A stretch of DNA of 64,000 bases from Kaistia defluvii (GTDB lineage: Bacteria; Pseudomonadota; Alphaproteobacteria; Rhizobiales; Kaistiaceae). This document shows, piece after piece, positions 29,190 through 42,083 of this stretch. The stretch is taken from contig NZ_JBEPSM010000001.1 in assembly GCF_040548815.1 (NCBI RefSeq), positions 806,001-870,000 on the forward strand, read 5' to 3'. The translations under genes and the position numbers were made by a program. Every line of letters begins with the position of its first letter. Within the stretch, counting starts at the first letter, position 1. The notes under the pieces were generated by a model. That model did not search any database. It was given only the letters and a program-made list of their open reading frames with translations, and was not told where the DNA came from.

Positions 29190-29945
29190 ATGCCAAGCCC
29201 GAAGCCGATGATCGCCGGCAATTGGAAGATGAACGGTCTCAGGGCCTCGGGCGTCGAGCTCGATCAGATCATGGCGGGCTATGATGCCGATCTGCAGGGC
29301 AGGGTCGACCTTGCCATCTGCCCGCCGGCGACGCTGCTGATCGCTTTCGCTTCCGCGACCGCCGCCAGTCCACTCGCCATCGGCGCGCAGGATTGCCACC
29401 CCAAGGCCAGCGGCGCGCATACCGGCGACATTTCGGCGGAGATGATCGCCGATACCGGTGCCACCCATGTCATAGTCGGCCATTCGGAGCGGCGCACCGA
29501 TCACGCCGAGACCGATGCCACGGTCCGCGCCAAGGCCGAGGCGGCATGGCGGGCCGGCCTGGTCGCGATCCTGTGCATCGGCGAGACCGAGGCCGAGCGT
29601 CGCGGCGGAACGACCCTTTCCGTGGTCGACACGCAACTGGCCGGCTCGGTGCCGGAAGGGTCTACGGCGGCGAATCTGGTCATTGCCTACGAGCCCGTCT
29701 GGGCGATCGGCACGGGGCTCACGCCTTCCAATGCCGATATCGCCGAGGTGCACGCCCATATCCGCCAGCGGCTGGTGGCGCGCTTCGGCGCGGAAGGGGC
29801 GGGGATGCGGATTCTCTATGGCGGCTCGGTAAAGCCTTCCAACGCCGGCGAAATACTTGCGATCGCCGATGTCGACGGCGCGCTTGTCGGCGGCGCCAGC
29901 CTGAAGGCCGTGGACTTCCTCGGCATCGCCGCTGCCTATGCCTGA
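29190..29945 (+). CDS. tpiA: Triose-phosphate isomerase
   Basis: 251 residues. It interconverts dihydroxyacetone phosphate and glyceraldehyde 3-phosphate in glycolysis. Catalytic elements are visible: the Asn/Lys motif GNWKMNG, the His in GHSERR, the Glu in [10 protein letters not shown], and the phosphate-binding GGSVKP. The ATG at 29190 ([15 protein letters not shown]) is preferred over the upstream in-frame start, which would add 16 residues with no homology. The candidate promoter at 29120-29148 precedes it. Confidence 0.97.
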   Translation: MPSPKPMIAGNWKMNGLRASGVELDQIMAGYDADLQGRVDLAICPPATLLIAFASATAASPLAIGAQDCHPKASGAHTGDISAEMIADTGATHVIVGHSERRTDHAETDATVRAKAEAAWRAGLVAILCIGETEAERRGGTTLSVVDTQLAGSVPEGSTAANLVIAYEPVWAIGTGLTPSNADIAEVHAHIRQRLVARFGAEGAGMRILYGGSVKPSNAGEILAIADVDGALVGGASLKAVDFLGIAAAYA

Positions 29946-30064
29946 CCGAGGGTTTGGCTTGTCTCCGGCTTTCCGCTCTCCATATGAGGGGCGCGGCACT
30001 GGAAACCGCCAAACCGATCGTGTACAAGGCGCCAGCTTTTTTTGAATTCTGATCAGAGACATCG

Positions 30065-30607
30065 ATGCAGACAGTTATCATCGTGATCCACCTTATGGTG
30101 GTCGTCGCGCTCGTCGCCGTTGTTTTGCTGCAGCGGTCCGAAGGCGGCGCGCTTGGTATCGGCGGTGGCGGCGGCTTCATGACCGCGCGCGGTTCGGCCA
30201 ACGTGCTGACCCGCACGACAGCGATTCTTGCGGCGATTTTCTTCGTCACGTCGATGGGTCTTGCCCTGCTCAGCCGCTATGGCGAGCGGCCCGCCTCGAT
30301 CCTGGACCAGATCCAGAGCCAGTCGGCGCCGTCCGCCCCGACCGGCACCGGTACCGGCATCCTGGATCAGCTGCCCGGCCAGAAGCCGGCAGCGGCTCCG
30401 GCCAGCGCTCCCGCGACGGCTCCGGCTGGCGAGGCCGCTCCGGCCACCGGCACGACGGCTCCCGCTTCCGGCACGACCGCTCCCGCGACGGGTACGACGG
30501 CTCCGGCCGCTGGCACGACCACGCCGGCACCCGCGGCTCTGGCGGCGCCTGCTCCGGCAGCGGAACCGGCAACGCCTGCCGCTCCGGCGGTCCCGAGCTC
30601 GCAGTAA
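30065..30607 (+). CDS. secG: Preprotein translocase subunit SecG, with long low-complexity tail
   Basis: 180 residues. Two hydrophobic helices (about residues 3-24 and 52-72) and the linker RSEGGALGIGGGGGFMTARG define SecG, which eases polypeptide passage through SecYEG in the inner membrane. Residues from about 95 on are an Ala/Pro/Thr-rich tail with repeats like GTTAPA and TAPATGTTAPA. SecG is usually shorter (about 75-130 residues), so the tail is long but of a kind seen in alphaproteobacteria. An intrinsic terminator follows. Confidence 0.93.
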   Translation: MQTVIIVIHLMVVVALVAVVLLQRSEGGALGIGGGGGFMTARGSANVLTRTTAILAAIFFVTSMGLALLSRYGERPASILDQIQSQSAPSAPTGTGTGILDQLPGQKPAAAPASAPATAPAGEAAPATGTTAPASGTTAPATGTTAPAAGTTTPAPAALAAPAPAAEPATPAAPAVPSSQ

Positions 30608-30634
30608 CGCGCGTTCAAGCCTTTCTCCCTTTCG

Positions 30635-30669
30635 CGTCGCCGCGCGGTTCCGTGCGGCGACGTTTTATT
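30635..30669 (+). terminator. Intrinsic terminator of secG
   Basis: A perfect 9-base stem, CGTCGCCGC with GCGGCGACG, a 10-base loop, then TTTTATT. Well placed 28 bases after the secG stop. Confidence 0.85.
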
Positions 30670-30765
30670 TGGGAACAGGCAATTTGGTGAATGAAGGCAC
30701 CGTCGTCATTCTGTTGCGACGGCTTGCCTTTGACGTATGAAGCGATCGATCGGAAACTGAGGTAG

Positions 30766-32400
<1,635 letters not shown>

Positions 32401-32410
32401 GGCCGCTCCC

Positions 32411-32439
32411 GGGTCGCCCGCGTCGGCGACCCGTTTTCT
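32411..32439 (+). terminator. Intrinsic terminator of pyrG
   Basis: A perfect 8-base stem, GGGTCGCC with GGCGACCC, a 6-base loop, then GTTTTCT. It lies 11 bases after the pyrG stop. Confidence 0.75.
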
Positions 32440-32648
32440 CCCTCCGCAAGATCGACGCCCGGCGCGCCTGCGACGGCCATGGATCCGCCGCGATCTCGGC
32501 GTGTCTTCTCGCAACGCAGGTCGCGAACGTCCTTGTCGGGCCCCACGTGGTACGGGACGTTCCCTGCAGGCGGATCAAGGGTCGCGTCGCCGACGCTTAC
32601 GTTGTAAGGGTCTGGCCGTGCACGCAAGACCTCTAGGCATGGTGAAGA

Positions 32649-33482
32649 ATGACGACTGAGCCCAATTCGCATGTCTCCGCCGGCAAGGCGACCTTCGGCA
32701 ACGATCTGCCGCTGACGCTGATTGCCGGTCCCTGCCAGCTTGAGAGCCGGCAGCATGCTTTCGACATGGCCGGACGTCTCAAGGAGATGACCGCCAAGCT
32801 CGGTATGGGCTTCGTCTACAAATCCTCCTTCGACAAGGCGAATCGCACCAGCATTTCGGGCAAGCGCGGCGCCGGTCTCGACGCGGCGCTGCCGATCTTC
32901 GCGGACATCAAGAAAGAGTTCGGCGTTCCGGTGCTGACCGATATCCATGAGCGCGAGCAATGCGCGATCGTGGCCGAGGTGGTCGACATCCTGCAGATCC
33001 CCGCCTTCCTGTCGCGCCAGACCGACCTGCTGGTGGCCGCGGCCGAGACGGGCCGGGTGATCAACGTCAAGAAGGGCCAGTTCCTCGCTCCCTGGGACAT
33101 GAAGAACGTCCTGGCCAAGCTCGTCGACAGCGGAAATCCGAACATCCTGCTGACCGAGCGCGGCGCCAGCTTCGGCTACAACACGCTGGTTACCGACATG
33201 CGCGCGCTTCCGATCATGGCGGCGATGGGCGCACCGGTGATTTTCGACGCCACCCATTCGGTGCAGCAGCCGGGCGGGCAGGGCACCTCCTCCGGCGGGC
33301 AGCGCGAGTTCGTTTCGGTCCTGGCGCGTGCCGCCGTGGCGGTCGGTGTCGCCGGCGTCTTCATCGAGACGCACCAGGATCCGGACAATGCGCCCTCCGA
33401 CGGGCCGAACATGATCCAGATCGACGAATTGCCGGCGCTGCTGGAGCGGTTGCTGGCCTTTGACCGTCTTGCGAAGGGATAG
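32649..33482 (+). CDS. kdsA: 3-deoxy-8-phosphooctulonate synthase (KDO 8-P synthase)
   Basis: 277 residues. It condenses arabinose 5-phosphate with PEP to make KDO 8-phosphate, needed for lipid A core. Family segments seen are [47 protein letters not shown] and [13 protein letters not shown]. The ATG at 32649 matches the usual start. A metal-type or non-metal-type assignment needs closer inspection. eno, which makes its PEP substrate, lies 3 kb downstream. Confidence 0.97.
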   Translation: MTTEPNSHVSAGKATFGNDLPLTLIAGPCQLESRQHAFDMAGRLKEMTAKLGMGFVYKSSFDKANRTSISGKRGAGLDAALPIFADIKKEFGVPVLTDIHEREQCAIVAEVVDILQIPAFLSRQTDLLVAAAETGRVINVKKGQFLAPWDMKNVLAKLVDSGNPNILLTERGASFGYNTLVTDMRALPIMAAMGAPVIFDATHSVQQPGGQGTSSGGQREFVSVLARAAVAVGVAGVFIETHQDPDNAPSDGPNMIQIDELPALLERLLAFDRLAKG

Positions 33483-33573
33483 GGTTCGGCCTGTCGTTTC
33501 GAAGCGGCTTGCGGGATGATGTGAAACGATCGCAGGATATGTGCCTGCGCCACGCTGGAAGAAGCCCCGTCCG

Positions 33574-34818
33574 ATGGACCCGAACGAACTTGTAGTCATT
33601 CTCGATCGGGCGATTGCCAACCTTCCGGACCCGTCCGCCGATGGGCGCCGACGCGTCTATGAAAGGGTGGAACGCACGATCCGCGCCACTTGCACGCCGG
33701 AAGGCGGCGAGATGGACATGGAGCGCTATCAGGCGTTGCGCCGGGATCTCGGCGCCGCGATCGCCATCATCGAGCAGCAGCGACGGAGCCCCGCGCCAAA
33801 ACGGGCGGCGGCAGCCGCCGCGCCGACGCCCTCGGCCAGCGTGCCCGTCACGCCGACGCCTGTGGCGCCCGCGCCTCCGCCGACAGGTCCGAGCCATGTC
33901 GCCGCCGCCCGGCCCGTGGCAGCCTCGCGGCCGGTTTCCAGCCCTGCGGCTGCGGCGAGCCCCGCGGCCGGCGTCTCCGTCACGGTGGCGCCCGCGCCGC
34001 CGCCCGAACTGACCGAGCCGGATGACGAAGACGCCTCGCCGCAATGGTTGAAGCGAATCGGCATCGGTGCGGCGGCGATCGCGGTCGCGTTGGGCGTCGT
34101 GATCGCCGTGCTGCCGGGAGGTCCGATACGGGGGCTTCTGGCGGGTGGTGAATCCAGTTCGCCGTCGAGCAGCGAACCGGCGCCTGCCCCAGCAGCGAGC
34201 GAACCTGCCACCGATCCCTTCGCCGGCGCCCAGACGCCGCCGCCGGTTGTCGCCGCCCAGCCGCCCCCTGCCGTCGAGCCCACTGCCGACCCCGACAACA
34301 CGACCGCCTTCGCGCCGGTTGCGCCGCAGCCTGGCGTGCCGCGCGTCACCGACGTAAAAGTCTCGATCCTGAATGGCGCCTCGGAATGGCGCACCGAGCG
34401 CCTGAGCGGCTATGAGGACAAGCCCACGGGACAGCCGGTTATGGCCCTCGCACAGGATCGTGAAACGCCGCTGCTGGTGTCCGTCTATTGCGACACGCCC
34501 GACCTGACGGTTTTCCGTGTCGCCTATGGCACGGATACCGACACGCTCCGGCAGGAGATCGCCGAACGCGGCAGCATGGACGGCATCCAGCGCCAGCGGA
34601 TCCAGGTGAAGACGGATCGCAATGAAGGCTTTGCGGGCGACTTCCTGGCCCTGACGGCGCACACCTGGGGCATCCGCCTGGCGCCGGAGAACATCGAGAC
34701 CCTGCGTACCGGCAAGCAGATCGAAATATCGATCGGCGACTCGGTTGCCGGGACGGTGTCGCTGAGCGGCGCCACCCCGGCCATCGATGAAGCGCTGACC
34801 GGCGGCTCCTGCACCTGA
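33574..34818 (+). CDS. Membrane protein with long Ala/Pro-rich linkers, unknown function
   Basis: 414 residues. A helical N-terminal part (MDPNELVVILDRAIANLP to about residue 70) is followed by an Ala/Pro-rich linker, one membrane helix at about 163-182 (IGIGAAAIAVALGVVIAVLP), a second Pro/Ala linker, and a folded C-terminal part from about 265 (VSILNGASEWRTERLSGY to the end). This is a cytoplasm-to-periplasm single-pass layout. I do not recognise the family. The ATG at 33574 has a GGAAGAAG site; the in-frame GTG at 33541 is the alternative. Confidence 0.8.
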   Translation: MDPNELVVILDRAIANLPDPSADGRRRVYERVERTIRATCTPEGGEMDMERYQALRRDLGAAIAIIEQQRRSPAPKRAAAAAAPTPSASVPVTPTPVAPAPPPTGPSHVAAARPVAASRPVSSPAAAASPAAGVSVTVAPAPPPELTEPDDEDASPQWLKRIGIGAAAIAVALGVVIAVLPGGPIRGLLAGGESSSPSSSEPAPAPAASEPATDPFAGAQTPPPVVAAQPPPAVEPTADPDNTTAFAPVAPQPGVPRVTDVKVSILNGASEWRTERLSGYEDKPTGQPVMALAQDRETPLLVSVYCDTPDLTVFRVAYGTDTDTLRQEIAERGSMDGIQRQRIQVKTDRNEGFAGDFLALTAHTWGIRLAPENIETLRTGKQIEISIGDSVAGTVSLSGATPAIDEALTGGSCT

Positions 34819-34860
34819 TCCGGTAGGTTGACATTGGCCTCGCGTGAGGCGGGGTTTGGG

Positions 34861-35316
34861 TCAGCCGCGTCCGCGATAGGTCGCGACGCCCTGGTCCGGC
34901 AGCCAGAGATTGGCCGGCACGGGGCCGCTCTGCCAGAAGACATCGATCGGAATGCCGCCGCGCGGATACCAGTAGCCACCGATGCGCAGCCAGTGCGGAT
35001 CGAGCAGGTCGATCAGGCGCTTGGCAATGTCGATCGTGCAGCCTTCGTGGAAGGCGCCATGGTTGCGGAACGAGTGCAGATAGAGCTTCAGCGATTTCGA
35101 CTCGACCAGCCAGTCCCTGGGCACGTAGTCGATCACCAGATGCGCGAAATCCGGCTGGCCGGTCTCGGGGCAAAGCGACGTGAATTCCGGCACGGTGAAG
35201 CGGGCGACATAGAGCGTGTCCGGATGCGGATTGGGGACGCGATCGAGGATCGCCTTCTCGGGGCTCTCTGCGATGCCGACAGTCCGCCCGAGTTGCAGTT
35301 CGTGTTCCGTCATCAT
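34861..35316 (-). CDS. queF: NADPH-dependent 7-cyano-7-deazaguanine reductase
   Basis: 151 residues, the short unimodular QueF. It reduces preQ0 to preQ1 in queuosine synthesis. Cys49 in [14 protein letters not shown] forms the thioimide and Asp56 is the proton donor; the tail [12 protein letters not shown] and [14 protein letters not shown] are typical. Two adjacent ATGs (35316 and 35313) could start it. No other queuosine gene is in the window. Confidence 0.95.
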   Translation of the reverse strand: MMTEHELQLGRTVGIAESPEKAILDRVPNPHPDTLYVARFTVPEFTSLCPETGQPDFAHLVIDYVPRDWLVESKSLKLYLHSFRNHGAFHEGCTIDIAKRLIDLLDPHWLRIGGYWYPRGGIPIDVFWQSGPVPANLWLPDQGVATYRGRG

Positions 35317-35343
35317 GGGAATGCCTTCCGATCGGGTTCGGCC

Positions 35344-36318
35344 CTAGCAGGGCGTCAGGAGTTCGCGCGTGTCGCGGTTGAAACGCCAGGCGGAGAAGCC
35401 GCTCATCTGGGTGCCGCCCCACCAGCGCTTGATGCCATTGGTCGAGACATGATCCTGATCGCCGGCAAGGATGTCCTCGCCGACCATGGTCAGTCGCAAG
35501 GGCGCAGTGACGTATTCCGCATGCACCTCTGAATCAGCGTGCGAGTAGGGCGTATGCAGTCCCTCGATCAGGGGGAAGTCGCAGAAGGCGAGCGAATCGA
35601 GCACCGCGTAGAAGGGCCAGGTGCCCATAAAGGCGGCCTCCTCGGCCTGGCGCGCCTGATGGAACAGGGCAGCGGCCGACATGTCCTCGAGTCCGAGCGA
35701 ATCGAGCAGGCGCATCTCCGTGCGGTTCAGCCCCGTCTTCGGCTGCGGTAACTCCTCGAGGAAACGGGCCAGCGCTTGCTGCAGGAACGGGAAGCCCTTG
35801 ATCGGCCGTGCCGCCCGCTTGGCGATCCGTTCCGGCGTCGGCGACGTCAGTTCGCCCCATACCGTGGCCGCCATCTCCAGCAGGGCTGGGCTAACTCGCA
35901 CGCCATCGATCGCAAAGCGCATTACCGTATCCGGGCGCTCCATGGCGAAGAAGCTGTCCGCCTGCACGATCACGATCCCCTCCGAGCGGCCTTCTTTGGC
36001 GAAGAAGTCGAGGATCTGCAGCAATTGCAGCTGGTCATAGAGATCGTGCTCGAACCAGAGCTCGACCCGGTCGAACTCCGCATGGCGTCGCATGACCGCG
36101 TCGCGTTCGGCGAAGGTCGCCGCCACCGTTTCGGGATCGAACTTGAACACCTCGGCCAGGTGCTCTGCCCGCACGGCCGAGACCGCTTCGAGCGTATCGA
36201 GCGGCGGGATCGGTCCGTCATGCAGCGCATCGCGCCATGGCATGATGATGGCGCGGCTGCCGGCGGCGGTGAGGAGATCGACGGTCTGGTCGCCGTCGGT
36301 GATGAGGAGCGTCGTCAT
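35344..36318 (-). CDS. DUF1835-like protein
   Basis: 324 residues. The N-terminal half reads LLITDGDQTVDLLTAAG, IMPWRDALHDGPIPPL and ELWFEHDLYDQLQLLQILDFF, the pattern of DUF1835 proteins. The C-terminal half (RWWGGTQMSGFSAWRF near the end) is less typical. Biochemical role unknown; such proteins are cytoplasmic. The ATG at 36318 precedes the first beta strand of the domain; the longer frame upstream is not homologous. It lies 27 bases upstream of queF on the same strand. Confidence 0.83.
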   Translation of the reverse strand: MTTLLITDGDQTVDLLTAAGSRAIIMPWRDALHDGPIPPLDTLEAVSAVRAEHLAEVFKFDPETVAATFAERDAVMRRHAEFDRVELWFEHDLYDQLQLLQILDFFAKEGRSEGIVIVQADSFFAMERPDTVMRFAIDGVRVSPALLEMAATVWGELTSPTPERIAKRAARPIKGFPFLQQALARFLEELPQPKTGLNRTEMRLLDSLGLEDMSAAALFHQARQAEEAAFMGTWPFYAVLDSLAFCDFPLIEGLHTPYSHADSEVHAEYVTAPLRLTMVGEDILAGDQDHVSTNGIKRWWGGTQMSGFSAWRFNRDTRELLTPC

Positions 36319-36490
36319 GACGTCTTCATCATCCGATGCGAGACGGAAGGCAACAGACATGCGCGCTGTCGGAGCTTTTCCGGCCATTCCCGCGCATGGA
36401 TCGGGCGCGCCGTGGCCATCCGGCAACGACAGTTTCTCGCCCATCCTCTTCCGCCTTCATTCGCGGCAGGCTAGAAGCTGCGATATCTGA

Positions 36491-37798
<1,308 letters not shown>

Positions 37799-37840
37799 TC
37801 TTGCAATCCCTCTGCGGCTCGTCCGCAGGGGTATTCTTCT

Positions 37841-37878
37841 GGCTCCCGTGCGCGATGATCGCGCCGGGAGCCTTTTTT
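37841..37878 (+). terminator. Intrinsic terminator of eno
   Basis: Stem GGCTCCCG with CGGGAGCC, extended inside by further pairing (GCGCGAT with ATCGCGC), followed by TTTTTT. A smaller hairpin (CCCTCTGCGG, CCGCAGGGG) precedes it. Confidence 0.92.
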
Positions 37879-37891
37879 ATGCGCCCACGGG

Positions 37892-39004
37892 CTAGCCGGG
37901 CGTTCCCGCTGGTTGCTGCTGCGTGATGCAGTGGATGTTGCCGCCGCCGAGCAGGATTTCGCGCGCTTCGATGCCGACGATACGGCGGTCGGGATGCAGC
38001 GCGGCGATGATCTCCATCGCCGCCGGGTCCGTGGCCGGGTCGAGCAACGGCATCACCACCAGGCCATTGGCGATATAGTAGTTGGCATAGGACGCGGCGA
38101 GGCGCGCGCCGCCCTGCCGGGCGGCGCTGCCTTCGGCGACGTCGATGCCTGCGGCTTCGGAATCGGTCATGAACAGCGGGCCGGGCATCGGCAGCTTGAC
38201 GACCTCCAGCTTTCTCCCGCGGGCATCGGTGGCGCTGGAGAGCCGCTCATAGGCATCGTGCGAGATTGCATATTGCGGGTCGTCGGGATCCTCGCACCAG
38301 GTCAGCGCCACGACGCCGGGCCGCACGAAGCAGGCGAGATTGTCGATATGGCCGTCCGTCTCGTCATGGAACAGGCCGGGTCCGAGCCAGATCGTCTTCG
38401 TGACGCCGAGCCGGGCGGACAATTGCTCCTCGATCTCCTCGCGGTCGAGATAGGGATTGCGGTTGCGGTTGAGCAGGCATTCCTGCGTCGTCAGCAGCGT
38501 GCCTTCACCATCGACATGGATGGCGCCGCCTTCGAGGATGAAATGGGCGCGGTAGCGCGGCGCGCCCTCGATCTCCAGGATCTTCGCGGCGACGCGGTCA
38601 TCCTGGTCCCAGGGCGAATAGAGCCCGCCATTGAAGCCGCCCCAGGCGTTGAAGCGCCAGTCATTGCCGCGCAGGCGTCCGTCGTCGCTGACGAGGAAGC
38701 TCGGCCCCGTGTCGCGGCACCAGGCATCGTTGGTCGTCGCCTCGACGAGACGGATATGCGAGGGCAGGCGCTGGCGAGCATTCTCCCATTGAGCGGCCGA
38801 AACCAGCATCGTCACCGGCTCGGCTTCCGCGATGGCGGATGCGACCGCGACAAAGGCCTGCTGCGCCGGCTTGCCGCCAAGCCGCCAATTGTCCGGCCGC
38901 TCCGGCCAGATCATCCAGGTGCCGGCATGCGGCTCCCATTCGGCCGGCATGCGGAAGCCGTCGTCGCGGGGGAGGCTTGGGAGCGTTGCGGACATGGTGC
39001 TCAT
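37892..39004 (-). CDS. aguA: Agmatine deiminase
   Basis: 370 residues. It converts agmatine to N-carbamoylputrescine and ammonia. The guanidino-group-modifying fold shows [19 protein letters not shown] at the start, [32 protein letters not shown] and [14 protein letters not shown]. The catalytic Cys359 lies in [13 protein letters not shown] near the C-terminus. The start at 39004 is uncertain; 38995 is also possible. The next enzyme of the route, AguB, is encoded on the same strand 0.9 kb upstream, with a HAD gene on the other strand in between. Confidence 0.95.
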   Translation of the reverse strand: MSTMSATLPSLPRDDGFRMPAEWEPHAGTWMIWPERPDNWRLGGKPAQQAFVAVASAIAEAEPVTMLVSAAQWENARQRLPSHIRLVEATTNDAWCRDTGPSFLVSDDGRLRGNDWRFNAWGGFNGGLYSPWDQDDRVAAKILEIEGAPRYRAHFILEGGAIHVDGEGTLLTTQECLLNRNRNPYLDREEIEEQLSARLGVTKTIWLGPGLFHDETDGHIDNLACFVRPGVVALTWCEDPDDPQYAISHDAYERLSSATDARGRKLEVVKLPMPGPLFMTDSEAAGIDVAEGSAARQGGARLAASYANYYIANGLVVMPLLDPATDPAAMEIIAALHPDRRIVGIEAREILLGGGNIHCITQQQPAGTPG

Positions 39005-39098
39005 TCGATCGGGTTCAGCTTCGGTGATCGAAGCGGGAATGCCAGGGGAACGCAAGCGTGCTAGAGCAGGCTACCGAAGACTTCCAACGGATTACGCC

Positions 39099-39803
39099 AT
39101 GCAGCTCCGCGCGCTCCTGTTCGACAAGGACGGGACCTTCCTCGACTTCGCCAAGACCTGGGACGCCGCCACCGGCTCGGTCATCGCCACGCTGGCGGAG
39201 GGCAACGACGCCGTCGCCGCGCGTCTGGCCGCGATCGTCCACTATGATCTCGAAGCGCGGGTCCTGCTGCCGACCTCGCCGTTCATCGCCAGCTCGGTCG
39301 GAGAACTGATCCCGCTCTGGGCCGAAGCGCTCGGCCGACCGGGCGATGCCGCTTTCGATCAGCTTCTGCGCGATCTGTTCCATGACGCGACGCTTCATGC
39401 CGCGACGCCGATCGGCGAGCCCTCGGCCGTTTTCGAAACGTTGCAGCAGGCAGGCTATCGCCTTGGCGTCGTCACCAATGATTCCGAGCGCGGGGCGCGG
39501 TCGCAATGCGAGCGGCTCGGGCTCGTCTCGTGGTTCGATGCGATCTTCGGCTATGACTCCGGCCATGGCCGCAAGCCGGAGGCCGGCCAGATCATGGCCT
39601 TCCTCGACCGCTTCGGCTTCCAGCCGGGCGAGACGGCGATGATCGGCGACACGCTGCACGACCTGCACGCTGCGCGCGCCGCCGGGGTGATCGCCATCGG
39701 TGTCGAGAGCGGCTTCATGTCGGCCGAGCAGCTGGCGCCGGAGGCCGACTATATCATTAGCGATATCAGCAAACTGTCGGAACTTCTTCAGACGATGAAC
39801 TAG
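39099..39803 (+). CDS. HAD-family phosphatase
   Basis: 234 residues. All four HAD motifs are visible: FDKDGTFLDF (motif I, nucleophile Asp), VVTNDSERG (motif II), HGRKPEAGQI (motif III Lys), and MIGDTLHDLHAARAAG (motif IV acidic pair). It resembles phosphoglycolate phosphatase-like members. Its substrate is not clear, and being divergent from aguA it may be controlled with it. The ATG at 39099 begins the MQLRALLFDKDGT core; the longer frame upstream is the shadow of aguA. Confidence 0.88.
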   Translation: MQLRALLFDKDGTFLDFAKTWDAATGSVIATLAEGNDAVAARLAAIVHYDLEARVLLPTSPFIASSVGELIPLWAEALGRPGDAAFDQLLRDLFHDATLHAATPIGEPSAVFETLQQAGYRLGVVTNDSERGARSQCERLGLVSWFDAIFGYDSGHGRKPEAGQIMAFLDRFGFQPGETAMIGDTLHDLHAARAAGVIAIGVESGFMSAEQLAPEADYIISDISKLSELLQTMN

Positions 39804-39860
39804 CCCAACTGGGCGTCCATGCCCGCCCATGCCGCCTCTACAAATCACCTTGCGTCCGGT

Positions 39861-40751
39861 TCAGCGGCCGGCAGCGGTGGGATGGCGTCCGTCCAGCGTC
39901 GTCAGGGCGCCATAGAGGTCCGGGCGGCGATCGCGAAAAACGCCCCAGGAGCGGCGCTGATGCGAGATGGCGTCAAGATCGAAGGTCGCCAGCAGCACGC
40001 TCTCGCTGCTGCGGTCCGCCTCCACCAGCTTGGCGCCGGTTGGGTCGGCAATGAAGGAGGAGCCGTAAAAGGTGATCTCGGTGCCGTTCAGGCCGCGCTC
40101 GGTGCCGATCCGGTTTGACGCGACGAGCGGCATCAGGTTCGCGCCGGCATGGCCCTGCATGACGCGCTGCCAGTGCGCGGCGGAATCGAGCGAGGAATCC
40201 TGCGGCTCCGAGCCGATCGCGGTCGGATAGAACAGGATCTCTGCGCCGCCGAGCGCCATGGCGCGGGCAGATTCCGGGAACCACTGGTCCCAGCAGATGC
40301 CGACGCCGATCTTGCCGAAGCGGGTCGGCCAGACGCGGAAGCCGGTATCACCGGGCGAGAAATAGAACTTCTCGGTGTAGCCGGGCCCGTCGGGAATATG
40401 GCTCTTGCGATAGTTGCCGAGCACGCTGCCGTCGGCGTCGACGATGGCGATGCTGTTATAGGCCGTCTGGCCGGCCCGCTCGAAATAACTGACCGGCAGC
40501 ACAACGGAGAGTTCCGCCGCCAGCGCCGCGAAATGCGCGATCAGCGGGTTGCCGTCAAAGGGATGGGCCAGGTTGAAATGGTCGTGAAACTGGTCCTGGC
40601 AGAAATAGGGCGTCTCGAACAGTTCCTGGATCAGCACGATGTTGGCGCCCTCGGCTGCCGCCTGCCGCACCAGGCGTTCCGCCCGCGCGATATTGCCGGG
40701 GCGATCCCAGTCGCACTCCATCTGCGTGGCGGCGACGGTTATCTGGCGCAT
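39861..40751 (-). CDS. aguB: N-carbamoylputrescine amidase
   Basis: 296 residues, nitrilase superfamily. It hydrolyses N-carbamoylputrescine to putrescine, CO2 and ammonia. The catalytic triad is visible: Glu in VLIQELFETPYFC, Lys in NYRKSHIPDGPGYTEKFYF, and Cys in KIGVGICWDQWFPE. The ATG at 40751 precedes QITVAATQMECDWD. It follows the serine hydrolase gene by only 3 bases, so the two are probably one transcript. It completes the AguA route. Confidence 0.96.
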   Translation of the reverse strand: MRQITVAATQMECDWDRPGNIARAERLVRQAAAEGANIVLIQELFETPYFCQDQFHDHFNLAHPFDGNPLIAHFAALAAELSVVLPVSYFERAGQTAYNSIAIVDADGSVLGNYRKSHIPDGPGYTEKFYFSPGDTGFRVWPTRFGKIGVGICWDQWFPESARAMALGGAEILFYPTAIGSEPQDSSLDSAAHWQRVMQGHAGANLMPLVASNRIGTERGLNGTEITFYGSSFIADPTGAKLVEADRSSESVLLATFDLDAISHQRRSWGVFRDRRPDLYGALTTLDGRHPTAAGR

Positions 40752-40754
40752 GGT

Positions 40755-41942
40755 CTACTCCCGCTCGGCAAGGCGATTGAGGATGCCCCGATAGGGCGCG
40801 AACAGCCTCTCATCGTCAAGCGCGGCATCATCGTTCCAGCTTGCGACGACGCAATGAACACCGCCATCCCTTCCGACGACGCGTGTCGAGAGGTTGAGCA
40901 CGCCGATCTCCGAGCCGCCCTTATAGGCGAAGGACTTCCACGCCTTGGCGTCAGCGAGGCCTGGATTGATGGCGACGCTGGGAAGTGCGGCCGTCTGGTC
41001 GAGCAGTCGGCAGAGCTCGCGCGCCGTGAAGAACCATTCGACTTCATGGGTGACGTCGGAACGGATCGCCGCCGCCGGGGGCAGGGGCTCGTTCGCCATC
41101 TGCTCCAGAAGGGCGCGCCGCGTTCCGGTGTCGCCTGCCGCCCATTCAGCGCGCATCGGCGCGTTCGCGGTGGTCTTCAGCGTGAAAAGCTCGCGCGTCG
41201 TCAGGAAGGGCGCGTTGGCGGGCGAAATGGCGTCGACTGCTTCACGGCCGGCGATGCGGATCAGCGCGTCAGTCGCCGTGTTGTCGCTGATCGAGATCAT
41301 CAGATTGGCGAGGGTTGCGAGCGTCAGCGGGGTTCCGTCCGGCCAATCCTGCAACTGGCCGGAGGGCAGCGACTTCCAGGCGGGATCGAGCGGTACGACC
41401 TGATCCCAGCGCAGCTTGCCCTGCTTTACGGCATCCTGGATCGCGACCAGGACCGCGAGCTTGGCGGCCGAGCCGACCGCGAGCGGTTGATCCGCCGCAT
41501 CGGCAACAATGTCCTTTCCGTCGCTGACGACGAGCAGCGCCGTCCTGCCGGGGAGCGCCTGGATTTCTCCCGCGAGATCCGCGATCGAGCCTAGCGTTTC
41601 CGCCGCGCCGAACCAGAGGCCGATGATGCGGCCATCCCTGTCCAGCGTGATCGAGGCCGGCACATTGGCCCTGGCGAAGCGGAGCGTGAAGCTGTCGCCG
41701 GTTGGGTCGAAACGTTGCAACGGGCCATGCTTCGCAACCAGCCCCGCGACCACGCCCTGGACCTGCGTGACGGGCAATTGCGCGAGGAAAGATGGGCTGA
41801 AGCGATCGGCGGGCAGGCCCTTCGGCGTCATCAGCAATTCAAGCGTGGCTTGCGGGGTCATGGTCTGGGCCTGGGCGGGGGCTAGGGTGAGCAGGGCGGC
41901 GGTGAGGGCGATGACTGTCGTGAGGCCGTGCAACGGTCGCAT
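40755..41942 (-). CDS. Exported class A beta-lactamase-like serine hydrolase
   Basis: 395 residues. A signal peptide (about 1-25, ending AQAQ) precedes an N-terminal extension and a beta-lactamase/transpeptidase-like domain. The catalytic Ser158-x-x-Lys161 is in VGSAAKLAVLVAIQDAV, the SDN loop is Ser219-Asp220-Asn221, and the third motif is Lys341-Gly-Gly. These fit the beta-lactamase2 (class A) family. It may act on peptidoglycan or a beta-lactam, but the extension makes a plain beta-lactamase unlikely. The ATG at 41942 precedes the signal peptide and has a GGAA site; the frame upstream is a shadow of gabD. Confidence 0.88.
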   Translation of the reverse strand: MRPLHGLTTVIALTAALLTLAPAQAQTMTPQATLELLMTPKGLPADRFSPSFLAQLPVTQVQGVVAGLVAKHGPLQRFDPTGDSFTLRFARANVPASITLDRDGRIIGLWFGAAETLGSIADLAGEIQALPGRTALLVVSDGKDIVADAADQPLAVGSAAKLAVLVAIQDAVKQGKLRWDQVVPLDPAWKSLPSGQLQDWPDGTPLTLATLANLMISISDNTATDALIRIAGREAVDAISPANAPFLTTRELFTLKTTANAPMRAEWAAGDTGTRRALLEQMANEPLPPAAAIRSDVTHEVEWFFTARELCRLLDQTAALPSVAINPGLADAKAWKSFAYKGGSEIGVLNLSTRVVGRDGGVHCVVASWNDDAALDDERLFAPYRGILNRLAERE

Positions 41943-42083
41943 GCTCGCTTCCACTTTGCTGCCCTCTTCCCACGAGGGCGATACGCTGGATGGCGGACCC
42001 GCCGCCGCCGCGCTATCGTCGGAGCGCGAATGGAACGGTTCCAGGCCGCGGCCATTGGCCATTCGAAGTAACGGAGTAGCACT

